DNA of 64,000 nt from Parvularcula mediterranea (lineage in GTDB: Bacteria; Pseudomonadota; Alphaproteobacteria; Caulobacterales; Parvularculaceae). The notes beneath the pieces were generated by a model that saw nothing but the letters and a program-made list of their open reading frames with translations, searched no databases and was not told the origin of the DNA. Made by a program: the position numbers and the translations under genes. The stretch is from contig NZ_JABFCX010000003.1 of the NCBI RefSeq assembly GCF_013085255.1, positions 1,249,288-1,313,287 of the forward strand. Direction: 5' to 3'. Every line of letters starts with the position of its first letter. Positions within the stretch are counted from its first letter, which is position 1. Of the stretch, positions 55,818 through 64,000 are shown one piece after another.

Positions 55818-57619
55818 CGAGCGAACCAGACGCGCCTGATCTTGCCGTCCTCGATCTGGTAGGTCGCAGTCGCCTGTGCACGGATCGTCCGTCCGTTGAG
55901 GCCACGGCAGATCTCCTGGTCGATCACGAAGCTTCCCTCGACCACCCGGTTGGTGACCTGGCAGCGGATCTTCTCCTCGTCGGCGAGGCTGAAGAGCCGT
56001 CCGTAGACCTCGCGCAGCTCGTTCTTGCCGGAAACTTCCGCGTTCGACGTATTGGGGAGGTAGTAGATCTGGATGTCCTTGGCGAACGCGCCTGCGAAGG
56101 CTTCAAGGTCCTGCCGGTTATAGGCATCGAGCTGGCTTTGGACGATAGCTTCGGGTGTCTGGGGGATGAGGTTCCGGCGAGGGATCGCGCGGCCACGCAG
56201 CCAGACCGTGTCGATAGTCTGGACGTTGGACATGGCCTCTAGTGGGCTCTGGCGCAGGACGAGGAAGTCCGCCGACATGCCTTCCGCGATCGTCCCGAAA
56301 CGCGGGGCCGGCGTCACCACGAAAGAGCCATTGCGCGTCGCCATGGTGATGATATCGAGGCGCGGGATGCCTGCTTCCTCAAGGATGATCAGCTCCCTGA
56401 AAATCGACCCGCCATGCAGCGTGCCGACATTACCCGCGTCGGTGCCGACGGCAACGCGGGCGCCGCCTTCATGGACGGCCTTCGCGTTCGTCTTGGCAAG
56501 CTCGATCCTTTGGAGGGTCCTGATCCGGTTATCCCTGCGCATGGCCGCTGGCATGGCATAGAGCGACGCGAGGACATCCGGGTCTGCGAGCCTCCGCTCT
56601 TCGGCGAGAAGGGTTGGCTGGCCGAACATGGCGTCGGTATAGCCCTCAAACACCACGATCGCCGGGATGTAGATGACGCCATTGTCCCTCAAGAGGCTGA
56701 TGAACTCAGCATCCACCGGCTGGTCGTCGATGGAGTGAACGAGAATATCCGCCCCGCCGCGTACCGCAGCCTTCGCATTGGGAAGGCTCGTCGCGTGAAC
56801 CGCGATGCGGATGTCGGTGCCTTCCAGCACATCAGCCACCGCCTTCGTCATGACACGGATCTTCTCCGTGCCCGCAGCATCGGAACCAATGCCCCAGATC
56901 TTGATGGCGTCGGGTTCCGAAGGGATCAGCGAGCGGGCAAGGTTGGCCGCTTCCTCAGGCGTCGCAGCGGAGATGATCGGCTGGTCGCCGTTCACGATCA
57001 TCCGCTCCTGCCGCGGCGTCGGCTCGGTCGCGATCAGTGGGCCTGCCACCGCCACCCTAGGGGCGCGAGATGCCCTCGAGGCTGCGCGCACCTCGAAGTT
57101 CCAGTTCGGCCCGCCTGCGTCGAAGACCGACGTGACCCCAGCGGCGAGATAGCGCTGGAAGTTGGCGTCCAAGGCTGCCCTGACCGCTTGGTTCTCCTGC
57201 TCATAGGGGCGGATGTCGCGCAGGTCGAAAACATCGGGCCGGGTGTAGATGCCGCCCGACTGGAAGAAGTGGACGTGGGCGTCGACCATGCCGGGCATGA
57301 TGAACTTGCCCGTCGCGTCAGTGATCTCCGCGTCGCCCGGGATCATCACCTCGCCCCGCGCGCCGAAGCCGATGATGCGGTTCTCCTGCACGAGGATGAC
57401 CGCGTCTTGCACGGGATCGGAGCCATCGCCCGGGATCACCGTCGCGCCGATAACCGCCCTCACCGTAGGCGCAGGCTCTGGCTCAGGGGCCGGTTCGGCC
57501 CGGGGCGTAGGCATTTCGACAGGGTCGGTCGGCTGGGGCTGAAGCGCAGGGTCCGGCTGAGGGGCCTCCTGAGCCATGGCAGAGCCTAAAAGGGCTGCCA
57601 GAAGGAAGGGGACGCGCAT
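55814..57619 (-). CDS. Secreted amidohydrolase with C-terminal NTF2-like domain
   Basis: 601 aa. Signal peptide ([17 protein letters not shown]), a Pro/Glu-rich linker, and an amidohydrolase (imidazolonepropionase-like) domain with metal motif GMVDAHVHF (near 115), later histidines in IAVHATSLP and ILVHSIDDQ, and Asp in [11 protein letters not shown]. The last 110 residues resemble a DUF4440/SnoaL-like NTF2 fold ([22 protein letters not shown]). The fusion is uncommon. Start 57619 has GGAGAG six bases upstream. Substrate unknown. Confidence 0.87.
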   Translation of the reverse strand: MRVPFLLAALLGSAMAQEAPQPDPALQPQPTDPVEMPTPRAEPAPEPEPAPTVRAVIGATVIPGDGSDPVQDAVILVQENRIIGFGARGEVMIPGDAEITDATGKFIMPGMVDAHVHFFQSGGIYTRPDVFDLRDIRPYEQENQAVRAALDANFQRYLAAGVTSVFDAGGPNWNFEVRAASRASRAPRVAVAGPLIATEPTPRQERMIVNGDQPIISAATPEEAANLARSLIPSEPDAIKIWGIGSDAAGTEKIRVMTKAVADVLEGTDIRIAVHATSLPNAKAAVRGGADILVHSIDDQPVDAEFISLLRDNGVIYIPAIVVFEGYTDAMFGQPTLLAEERRLADPDVLASLYAMPAAMRRDNRIRTLQRIELAKTNAKAVHEGGARVAVGTDAGNVGTLHGGSIFRELIILEEAGIPRLDIITMATRNGSFVVTPAPRFGTIAEGMSADFLVLRQSPLEAMSNVQTIDTVWLRGRAIPRRNLIPQTPEAIVQSQLDAYNRQDLEAFAGAFAKDIQIYYLPNTSNAEVSGKNELREVYGRLFSLADEEKIRCQVTNRVVEGSFVIDQEICRGLNGRTIRAQATATYQIEDGKIRRVWFAR

Positions 57620-57738
57620 CGAAGCTCTCCGGTACAATCAGTGGCTGTAACATTGGCCTCATCAAGGTGAGCATCAAGTTAGCGCTGCAGCGGAAGGGAG
57701 CGATTGCACCGCCGCGAAACCGCGCCTATCCCCGCCTG

Positions 57739-60378
57739 ATGACCGCTTCTGTCAACGATATCCGCCGCCAGTTCCTGAGCTTCTTTGAGGGCCGTGGGCA
57801 CAAGGCCATCCCGTCCGCGCCGCTCCTGCCGCAATCGGACCCGACCCTCCTGTTCGTCAATGCGGGCATGGTGCCGTTCAAGAACATCTTCACCGGCAAG
57901 GAGACCCCGCCCGCACCCCGCGCGACCTCCTCGCAGAAATGCATCCGGGCAGGGGGCAAGCATAACGACCTCGACAATGTGGGGTATACGGCGCGCCACC
58001 ACACCTTCTTCGAGATGCTCGGCAACTTCTCCTTCGGCGACTATTTCAAGGAAGAGGCGATCACGAACGCCTGGGAGCTCTGCACCAAGGAGTTCGGCAT
58101 TGATGCGTCGAAGCTTCTGGTCACGGTCTACCACACCGATGATGAGGCCTTCGACCTTTGGAAGAAGATCGCAGGGCTTCCCGACGAGAAGATCATCCGC
58201 ATCCCGACGTCGGACAATTTCTGGTCGATGGGCGACACGGGGCCTTGCGGTCCTTGCTCGGAAATCTTTTACGACCACGGCGAGGACATCCCTGGCGGGC
58301 CTCCTGGATCGCCTGACGAAGACGGCGACCGGTTCATCGAGATCTGGAACCTCGTCTTCATGCAGTTCGATCAGCAGGCTGACGGAGAGAAGCTTCCGCT
58401 ACCCAAGCCCTCGATCGACACCGGCATGGGAATGGAACGGATCGCGGCTGTCCTTCAGGGCGTTCACTCAAACTACGAGATTGATCTCTTCCGGAAGCTC
58501 ATCGGCGCGTCCGTCGAGCTGACCGGCAAGCCTGAGGAGGGCGCAGACGCTGCCGCCCACCGGGTCATCGCGGACCATCTCCGCTCGTCGAGCTTCCTGA
58601 TTGCCGATGGCGTGACCCCGTCGAACGAGGGCAGGGGCTATGTCCTCCGCCGGATCATGCGCCGTGCCATGCGCTACGCTGCGACCCTTGGCGCCAAGGA
58701 TTCGCTGATGCATCAGCTCGTCCCGACGCTGGTCGCGGACATGGGTGAGGCGTACCCGGAGCTTCGGCGTGCCGAGGGCCTGATCACCGATACCCTCCGC
58801 CTCGAAGAGGAGAAGTTCGCAGGCCTTCTCGACCGCGGTCTCAAGCTTCTCTCCGAAGAAACGGGCAAGCTCCCCGAAGGCGGCACGCTCCCGGGCGAAG
58901 CGGCCTTCAAGCTCTACGATACCTATGGTTTCCCGGTGGACCTCACCGAGGACGCCCTGCGCCGCGACGGCTATGCTCTCGATACGGATGGCTTCGACAA
59001 GGCCATGGCCGAGCAGAAGGAACGTGCGCGGGCTGCGTCCAACTTCTCTGGTCAGGCGGGCGACGATAAGGTCTGGTACGAGATTGCCGACCAGCACGGC
59101 GCGACGGAGTTCCTCGGCTACACCCACCTCTCCGCATCCGGACAGGTCCAGGCCATCGTCAAGGGCGGTGAGCGCGTGAGCGAGGCGAGCGCGGGCGACG
59201 AAATCATGTTGGTCGCCAACCAGACGCCCTTCTACGGCGAAAGCGGCGGTCAGAGCGGCGACGCAGGCTCGGCAGAAACGGAAGCTGGCGCGAAGCTGAC
59301 GATCACCGACACCAAGAAGAAAAACGGCCAGCACATCCACATCGCGAAGCTCGATGCTGGTACACTGAAGGAGGGCGAGGAGATCGCCCTCTCCGTCGGC
59401 GGTGTCCGGCGCGAGGAGATCAAGTCCAACCACTCGGCGACGCACCTCGTGCACCAGGCGCTCAGGAACGTGCTTGGTGATCACGTGACCCAAAAGGGCA
59501 GCTTCGTCGGCCCTGACCGGCTGCGTTTCGACTTCAGCCACAACCAGGGCATGACCCGCGAGGAGGTCGACGCCGTCGAGGCCGAGGTCAACGAAGTCAT
59601 CCGTCAGAACGCGGAAGGCCGCATCAAGCTGATGCCCTACGATCAGGCCATCGAGGAGGGCGCCATGGCGCTCTTCGGTGAGAAGTACGAGGACGAAGTC
59701 CGTGTGCTGAGCCTTGGTGACAAGCTCGACGGCGAGGGCGCCTATTCGGTGGAGCTCTGCGGGGGCACCCACGTCGAACGCTCAGGCGACATCGCGCTCT
59801 TCGTCATCGTCTCCGAAGGCGCAGTCGCCTCTGGCATCCGCCGGATCGAAGCCGTCACCGGCGAAGGTGCGCGCGCCTATCTGAAAGAGCAGGCAGGCGC
59901 AGCCATGCGCGCCGCTTCGCTGCTCAAGACCAGCCCCGAAGAACTCGCGACCCGGATCGAGGCGCTTCAGGAAGACAAGAAGAAGCTCGAGAAGGAGCTC
60001 GTCGCAGCCCGCAAGAAAGCGGCGACTGGCGGCGGTGCTCCGCAGGCGGAGGAGATTGGCGGCGTCCACTTCACCGGCGCTGTGCTCGAGGGCATCCCTG
60101 CCAAGGAACTGCGCGGCCTCATCGCCGATGCGCTCAAGAAGAACGACGCCTCCGTTGCAGCCTTCATCGCGGTGAACGACGGCAAGGCATCCGCCTCCGT
60201 AGGCGTCTCACCAACCCTCACCGGCGATCATCCGGCTCCGGAGCTTGTCAAGCTCATGGTCGAGGCCCTCGGCGGCAAGGGCGGTGGCGGCAAGCCTGAT
60301 CTCGCTCACGGCGGTGGCCCCGACGGCGACAAGGCGCAGGACGCACTCGCCGCGATCAAGGTCCGCCTCGCAGGCTAA
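57739..60378 (+). CDS. alaS: Alanyl-tRNA synthetase
   Basis: Charges tRNA-Ala and edits Ser/Gly misacylation. 879 aa with start at ATG 57739 ([17 protein letters not shown]), the family N-terminus; the frame extends 24 codons upstream without similarity. Motif [40 protein letters not shown] in the catalytic core; editing motifs [12 protein letters not shown] and [12 protein letters not shown] (zinc ligands); a coiled-coil and DHHA1-like C-terminal domain. Length is normal. Its stop overlaps the convergent esterase gene by four bases. Confidence 0.98.
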   Translation: MTASVNDIRRQFLSFFEGRGHKAIPSAPLLPQSDPTLLFVNAGMVPFKNIFTGKETPPAPRATSSQKCIRAGGKHNDLDNVGYTARHHTFFEMLGNFSFGDYFKEEAITNAWELCTKEFGIDASKLLVTVYHTDDEAFDLWKKIAGLPDEKIIRIPTSDNFWSMGDTGPCGPCSEIFYDHGEDIPGGPPGSPDEDGDRFIEIWNLVFMQFDQQADGEKLPLPKPSIDTGMGMERIAAVLQGVHSNYEIDLFRKLIGASVELTGKPEEGADAAAHRVIADHLRSSSFLIADGVTPSNEGRGYVLRRIMRRAMRYAATLGAKDSLMHQLVPTLVADMGEAYPELRRAEGLITDTLRLEEEKFAGLLDRGLKLLSEETGKLPEGGTLPGEAAFKLYDTYGFPVDLTEDALRRDGYALDTDGFDKAMAEQKERARAASNFSGQAGDDKVWYEIADQHGATEFLGYTHLSASGQVQAIVKGGERVSEASAGDEIMLVANQTPFYGESGGQSGDAGSAETEAGAKLTITDTKKKNGQHIHIAKLDAGTLKEGEEIALSVGGVRREEIKSNHSATHLVHQALRNVLGDHVTQKGSFVGPDRLRFDFSHNQGMTREEVDAVEAEVNEVIRQNAEGRIKLMPYDQAIEEGAMALFGEKYEDEVRVLSLGDKLDGEGAYSVELCGGTHVERSGDIALFVIVSEGAVASGIRRIEAVTGEGARAYLKEQAGAAMRAASLLKTSPEELATRIEALQEDKKKLEKELVAARKKAATGGGAPQAEEIGGVHFTGAVLEGIPAKELRGLIADALKKNDASVAAFIAVNDGKASASVGVSPTLTGDHPAPELVKLMVEALGGKGGGGKPDLAHGGGPDGDKAQDALAAIKVRLAG

Positions 60379-61688
60379 GGCGCGGGCTCGATCACGCGAT
60401 CAAGAAAAAGCTGACCGGACTCGCTGATGATCCGGTCGAACTCGGCCGCGTTGAAGCTGACGTGACCGACATTGCCGATCTTGATCAGGGTCCGGAAGTT
60501 CTCCGTGCTGTTCCGCATATCGTAGCCCTCGATCATCGAGCAGCCCCCGACGACGACAAGCCCCGTATTGTGGGCACCCTCGGCTGAGGTGCCGCAAGGG
60601 ACGATCGGGTCGAATTCGTCGTGGGCGATGTAGATCGGCTTGGAATCGGCATCAATCCAGTCCGCATCGAGGATCGCCCCCGATAGCGAAATCACGCCCT
60701 GGATCTCTGACGAGACTGAGCCGCCAAGATCGTTGGTCTCGCCCTCATAGCCGCCATTCGCCGCAAGGTAGTCGCGACCGGCTTGAGAGGGAAACGTCTC
60801 GTCATCTTCAAAGGTCGCCATGGTCGCTGCGACCACGGCACCCGCCGACACGCCGAAGACAAAGACTTTCTCTCCGTCCACACCGTAAATCTCTTGCGTG
60901 ATGAAGTCCTGCTGGAGGAACCGGACCGCGGCGAGGACATCGTGGAATGCCTCAATGGCGCCGATGGTCAGCTCATCTTCCGTCTGCGGAGCGCGCTCCA
61001 GAAGGCGGTAGTCAACGGTCACTGCTGTGTAGCCGCGTCGCGCGAAGCTCTCAGCCGCCTCTTCCAGCTCTTGCCGGTTGCCGCCCGTAAAGCCTCCTCC
61101 ATGCACGAGGATCATGGTCGGACGCAGAACTTCTGCATCGCCAGATGGCCCGAAGACATCCATGAAGAGCGGCACCGAACTTGATCCGCGCTTACCCTCT
61201 CCATACTGAACGTTGCGGGTCACGAAGGTATCCGTAAAAACCTCATCGACGTAGCGCACAGGATCGCCGTCATCGATGTTCTGCACCCGGACCCTGAGGC
61301 TGAAGAAACGGATCGCGCCGAGGGCGTCCCTGACCTCGAGTTCCACCAGATACTCATTATCCGCGTTCTCATCGCGCGGGCTTTCAAAGTCAGGCGCGTC
61401 GATAAAGCTGAGCTCGCCGTCGCCCGTAATCTCGAAGAAGCTTGAGTCAGTCCCTTGGTCCGAGACGGCCCAGCTGAACGGCGTATCTCCCTCGGGATCG
61501 GTGGCCGACGCCTGATAGAAGCCGCCCGCAACGTTCTCATCGACGTTGACGATGTCTGCCGAGGTCACTGTGGGAGCGATGTTGTTTCCGCCGCGGAGCG
61601 GCTCTGGCTCGTCACTGCCGCCACCGCCTGAACATGCGGCGAAAAGGAACGCTGATGCGAGGAGAGCCCCGCTCCTGAACTGTCTCAT
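60375..61688 (-). CDS. Lipoprotein esterase with cadherin-like domain
   Basis: 437 aa. Lipobox LFAAC (Cys19) followed by a Gly/Ser spacer; a cadherin-like beta-sandwich (about 38-135: [23 protein letters not shown]... [12 protein letters not shown], with calcium-type acidic motifs); then an alpha/beta hydrolase domain with HGGGFTGGN, nucleophile GVSAGA, acid [11 protein letters not shown] and His in GNVGHVSF. It is probably a surface- or periplasm-anchored carboxylesterase. The combination is unusual; marine relatives sometimes have cadherin-like modules on polymer-degrading enzymes. Confidence 0.85.
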   Translation of the reverse strand: MRQFRSGALLASAFLFAACSGGGGSDEPEPLRGGNNIAPTVTSADIVNVDENVAGGFYQASATDPEGDTPFSWAVSDQGTDSSFFEITGDGELSFIDAPDFESPRDENADNEYLVELEVRDALGAIRFFSLRVRVQNIDDGDPVRYVDEVFTDTFVTRNVQYGEGKRGSSSVPLFMDVFGPSGDAEVLRPTMILVHGGGFTGGNRQELEEAAESFARRGYTAVTVDYRLLERAPQTEDELTIGAIEAFHDVLAAVRFLQQDFITQEIYGVDGEKVFVFGVSAGAVVAATMATFEDDETFPSQAGRDYLAANGGYEGETNDLGGSVSSEIQGVISLSGAILDADWIDADSKPIYIAHDEFDPIVPCGTSAEGAHNTGLVVVGGCSMIEGYDMRNSTENFRTLIKIGNVGHVSFNAAEFDRIISESGQLFLDRVIEPAP

Positions 61689-61862
61689 GAAAGAAATCCC
61701 TGCGATTAGAGAAGGCTACAGCGAATTCTCTCCATGACAAGAGAGGCTCGGGAGGTCCTGTTGACCCATGCCCAGCGACAAAGAGCGCGTGGCCAGCCCA
61801 TGAAAAGCAGCCTTTCGTCCCTCAAACTGTGCCCGATCCACCAGCGGCCTAGGTTCTAAGTC

Positions 61863-62747
61863 ATGTCCCGCGTGCATCGCATCCATTCCCGGATCTTCAT
61901 GGCGGCAGCCGTGGCCCTGCTGCTCGTGGGCCTGCTGTCGCGGATCGACACGCAGAGCGCGACGACGATCGCAGTCATCGCTGGCGCTGTCCTGTTGCTG
62001 GGCCTGCCGCACGGAGCGCTCGATCTCTACATCGCGCGCAGGATCGAACTCTGGAACGACACCCGCAGTTTCATTGGCTTTCATGGCCTTTATTTGCTGG
62101 TGGCGGCCGCGACGGTCGCGGCGTGCATATTGCTGCCGGTGGTGGCGCTCAGCGCATTTCTGCTCATTTCCATCTGGCACTTTGGTGATGACTGGGCGCC
62201 CTTGCCCAAGGTCCTCAGGCTCGCTGGGGCGAGTGCCATCGTGATCTTCCCCGTTCTGGGCGACCCGGAAGGGGTCGCGGCCATTTTCCGGGCCATCACG
62301 GCGACGGACGCGCCGCTTCCGAGCGAGGTGCCTTATCCTCTGATCCTGATCTCGTTTTGGGTGATCGCAGGAGCGGTTGCTGCCGCGTGGGTCCATTCTC
62401 CGTACGCGGCCATCGAAATCGCGCTCGTTGCGCTCATGGCCTACGTGCTCCCGGCGCTCGTTTTCTTCGCCAGCTACTTCGTCCTCCTGCACAGTCCGCG
62501 ACACATTCTCCGTCATGGGGAGATCGCCGCTGACTTGCGAAAGGGTCTGGTGGTCGTGGGTTATACGCTCGTCGCGACACTGACAGTCGTTGCGCTGATC
62601 GTTGTTCTCCCTGTGCGCGAGCTTGCCCTTTCTGAAAACGTTCTACGTGGTCTGTTTATCGGCCTTGCGGCACTGACAATGCCGCACACGCTTCTGTTGG
62701 AGTACCGTAGTGCAGCGCAGCAAAAGAACGCCACCGCGACTGTATAA
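61863..62747 (+). CDS. blh: Brp/Blh-type beta-carotene 15,15'-dioxygenase
   Basis: 294-aa polytopic membrane enzyme that cleaves beta-carotene into two retinal molecules. The four histidine-bearing motifs of the family are present: GLPHGALDL (His50), SIWHFGDDW (near His117), YFVLLHSPRHI and LTMPHTLLLEY, which bind the iron. Followed 115 bases later by the rhodopsin gene on the same strand, so it supplies the chromophore. Genes for carotenoid synthesis (crtE, B, I, Y) are not in the window. Weak ribosome site; the upstream gap (61689-61862) shows only a TTGACC at 61761. Confidence 0.93.
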   Translation: MSRVHRIHSRIFMAAAVALLLVGLLSRIDTQSATTIAVIAGAVLLLGLPHGALDLYIARRIELWNDTRSFIGFHGLYLLVAAATVAACILLPVVALSAFLLISIWHFGDDWAPLPKVLRLAGASAIVIFPVLGDPEGVAAIFRAITATDAPLPSEVPYPLILISFWVIAGAVAAAWVHSPYAAIEIALVALMAYVLPALVFFASYFVLLHSPRHILRHGEIAADLRKGLVVVGYTLVATLTVVALIVVLPVRELALSENVLRGLFIGLAALTMPHTLLLEYRSAAQQKNATATV

Positions 62748-62762
62748 CTCCACTGACAACTT

Positions 62763-62854
62763 GCCACATGTGGCGGTTTCTCTCTGGGGCGTCTTGCCAC
62801 CATTGAAAAACTGTCAACCTGTTTCAAGCCGACTAGATAACGACCACTAGGAGG
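62763..62854 (+). promoter_or_regulatory. Palindrome and strong ribosome site before the rhodopsin gene
   Basis: Perfect 12-base palindrome GCCACATGTGGC (62763-62774), a TTGAAA/TTTCAA inverted repeat (62803-62808 with 62822-62827) and a perfect AGGAGG (62849-62854) eight bases before the ATG, the strongest ribosome site in the window. The palindrome is a candidate operator, maybe light- or growth-responsive. Confidence 0.5.
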
Positions 62855-62862
62855 AAAATCGT

Positions 62863-63660
62863 ATGGAATTGACCAACGACCTAATCAGTGCAGGCCAGTA
62901 TTCGCTGGTCTACAACGCGTTCTCGTTCACTTTTGCCACGATGGCAGCTGCAACGCTGTTCCTTTGGCTTGGACGAAGTCAAGTTGCTCCGCCCTACAAA
63001 ACGGCTCTCCTGATTTCGGGCCTTGTGACGGCGATTGCTGCTTACCACTACCTCCGTATCTTTGAGAGCTGGGACAAGGCGTACACCTATGTCGATGGCA
63101 ATCTCGAAGCGACGGGCCTCGCCTTCAACGATGCCTACCGGTACGTCGACTGGCTCCTCACCGTTCCGCTGCTGCTGATCGAGCTGATCCTCGTCATGCG
63201 CCTTTCGCAGTCGGAAACGGCATCCAAGTCCTGGAAGCTCGGCATCGCCGCAGCGCTCATGATCATCCTCGGCTACCCGGGTGAGATCGCAGACGACAAT
63301 GGCACCCGCGCGCTCTGGGGCTTCATCAGCTCGATCCCGTTTGCCTACATCGTCTACGAACTGTTCAGCGGCCTTGGCGACTCGATCAAGCGTCAGCCGG
63401 AGAATGTCCGTGGCCTGATCAGCAAGGCACGCCTGATCACCTTCGCGTCCTGGGGCTTCTACCCGATCGTCTACATGGCACCGTTCGTCGGCTTCGACGG
63501 CGCCGCCGCGGAGACCATCGTCCAGGTTGGCTACACGATCGCAGACATCGTCGCGAAGGCCGGTATCGGTGTCTTCATCTACGTGATCGCGGTCCGCAAA
63601 TCGCGCGCCGAGTATCCGGAACTCTACGCAGAGAAGCCGGCGGCAGCACCTGCCGAGTAA
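62863..63660 (+). CDS. Xanthorhodopsin-like light-driven proton pump
   Basis: 265-aa seven-helix retinal protein. Helix C YRYVDWLLTVPLLLIELILV gives the D96-T100-E107 pump motif (acceptor, -, donor), His62 pairs with D96, and helix G has D228 and Schiff-base K232 in ADIVAKAG. Leu104 at the tuning site predicts green absorption. Closest remembered relative is Salinibacter xanthorhodopsin (shared GQYSLV, LGYPGE, LWGF, TWGFYP-like segments). Gly153 stands where xanthorhodopsin Gly156 lets a carotenoid antenna reach retinal. Lacks a signal peptide. Strong ribosome site; blh upstream. Confidence 0.95.
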   Translation: MELTNDLISAGQYSLVYNAFSFTFATMAAATLFLWLGRSQVAPPYKTALLISGLVTAIAAYHYLRIFESWDKAYTYVDGNLEATGLAFNDAYRYVDWLLTVPLLLIELILVMRLSQSETASKSWKLGIAAALMIILGYPGEIADDNGTRALWGFISSIPFAYIVYELFSGLGDSIKRQPENVRGLISKARLITFASWGFYPIVYMAPFVGFDGAAAETIVQVGYTIADIVAKAGIGVFIYVIAVRKSRAEYPELYAEKPAAAPAE

Positions 63661-63708
63661 GCAAGGTCGGGGTTGGCCAGCCTGTCTGGGCCAGCTAACC
63701 CCCGCCAC

Positions 63709-64000
63709 ATGACAAACGACGTTCTCTTCGAGACGCGGGGCGGTTGGGGTGTCATCACCCTCAGCCGCCCCAAAGCGCTCAACGCCCTCACCGCCGACAT
63801 GTGCACCGCGATGGACAGCCAGCTCAGGAGCTGGGCTGACGATGACGCGGTCAAGGCGATCCTCATCGAAGGGGAGGGGGAGAAGGCTTTCTGCGCAGGC
63901 GGCGACATTCGCTGGCTGGCTGAGACGGCCAAGGAAAACCCGGTGGAGGCCGCGACCTTCTTCCGGACCGAGTATCGCCTCAACAATTTTATCGCGCACT
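63709..64000 (+). CDS. 3-hydroxyisobutyryl-CoA hydrolase, 5' part
   Basis: First 97 codons of a crotonase-superfamily protein, cut by the window end. MTNDVLFETRGGWGVITLSRPKALNAL and KAFCAGGDIRWLAE (oxyanion and acyl-CoA pocket) followed by FFRTEYRLNNFIAH fit the 3-hydroxyisobutyryl-CoA hydrolase branch (valine breakdown) better than plain enoyl-CoA hydratase. The missing C-terminal half would settle this. Begins 48 bases after the rhodopsin gene; the gap has a GCCAGC/CTGGCC-type repeat but no T tract. Confidence 0.82.
   Translation, partial: MTNDVLFETRGGWGVITLSRPKALNALTADMCTAMDSQLRSWADDDAVKAILIEGEGEKAFCAGGDIRWLAETAKENPVEAATFFRTEYRLNNFIAH

Noticed and set aside
62881-63999. 372-codon minus-strand frame opposite rhodopsin
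   Set aside because: Antisense of a confidently identified rhodopsin and of the next gene; no motif, no start signal.

Overview
The window looks like about 64 kb of chromosome from a GC-rich marine alphaproteobacterium. The evidence is the order mutM-rpsT-dnaA (the arrangement known from Caulobacter), a CckA-type hybrid kinase, GANTC sites in front of dnaA, a SUF-only iron-sulfur operon headed by an Rrf2 regulator, and a xanthorhodopsin-like proton pump with its retinal-forming dioxygenase. A relative of Parvularcula, Maricaulis or Hyphomonas would fit, but the sequence does not fix the genus. Most of the window is ordinary chromosome: I see no rRNA, CRISPR array, transposase or integrase.

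Layout. 1-2966: 3' part of groEL, a small unknown gene, mutM. 3058-10162: rpsT, dnaA, dnaN, recF and gyrB, all on the plus strand; dnaA has a long regulatory-looking leader. 10220-14658: Lhr-type helicase, a secreted serine hydrolase, a lipoprotein. 14720-17601: GST, fasciclin-domain protein, DUF302 lipoprotein, patatin-like hydrolase. 17779-21111: CckA with an unusual N-terminal extension. 21187-26725: proline block (proB divergent from proA, then putP and an AraC-type regulator). 26761-31830: L,D-transpeptidase, tRNA-Ala(GGC), ABC exporter, haem oxygenase, DUF1761 protein. 31937-36310: complete three-gene type I secretion operon. 36314-44708: fumC, metallo-hydrolase, RusA-like resolvase, unknown membrane proteins, GST, PhoH, cytochrome b561 with YceI, DUF1330 protein, alpha/beta hydrolase. 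44862-52639: rrf2-nifS-sufB-x-sufCDS-y-sufT-sufA with tight spacing throughout and two small unknown genes inside. 52724-61688: a TIR-TPR membrane protein, small secreted proteins, amidohydrolase, alaS, a cadherin-like lipoprotein esterase. 61863-63660: blh and rhodopsin. The window ends inside a 3-hydroxyisobutyryl-CoA hydrolase gene.

How it works together. The dnaA-gyrB block supplies replication initiation, the sliding clamp, gap repair and supercoiling. CckA would feed the CtrA cell-cycle phosphorelay, and a near-consensus CtrA site lies in its promoter region. The proline genes join synthesis to sodium-coupled uptake, as expected for osmotic or nutritional proline use. The SUF operon is probably self-regulated by its Fe-S-sensing Rrf2 protein. 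Blh cleaves beta-carotene to retinal for the rhodopsin, which has proton-pump residues (D96, T100, E107, K232) and a glycine (G153) at the place where xanthorhodopsin binds a carotenoid antenna. No carotenoid synthesis genes are in the window.

The most interesting items are the antenna-capable rhodopsin with its strong ribosome site and nearby palindrome, the two uncharacterised genes embedded in the suf operon, the enlarged CckA, the TIR-TPR protein, the dnaA leader, and several perfect inverted repeats that look like operators (proB-proA, GST).
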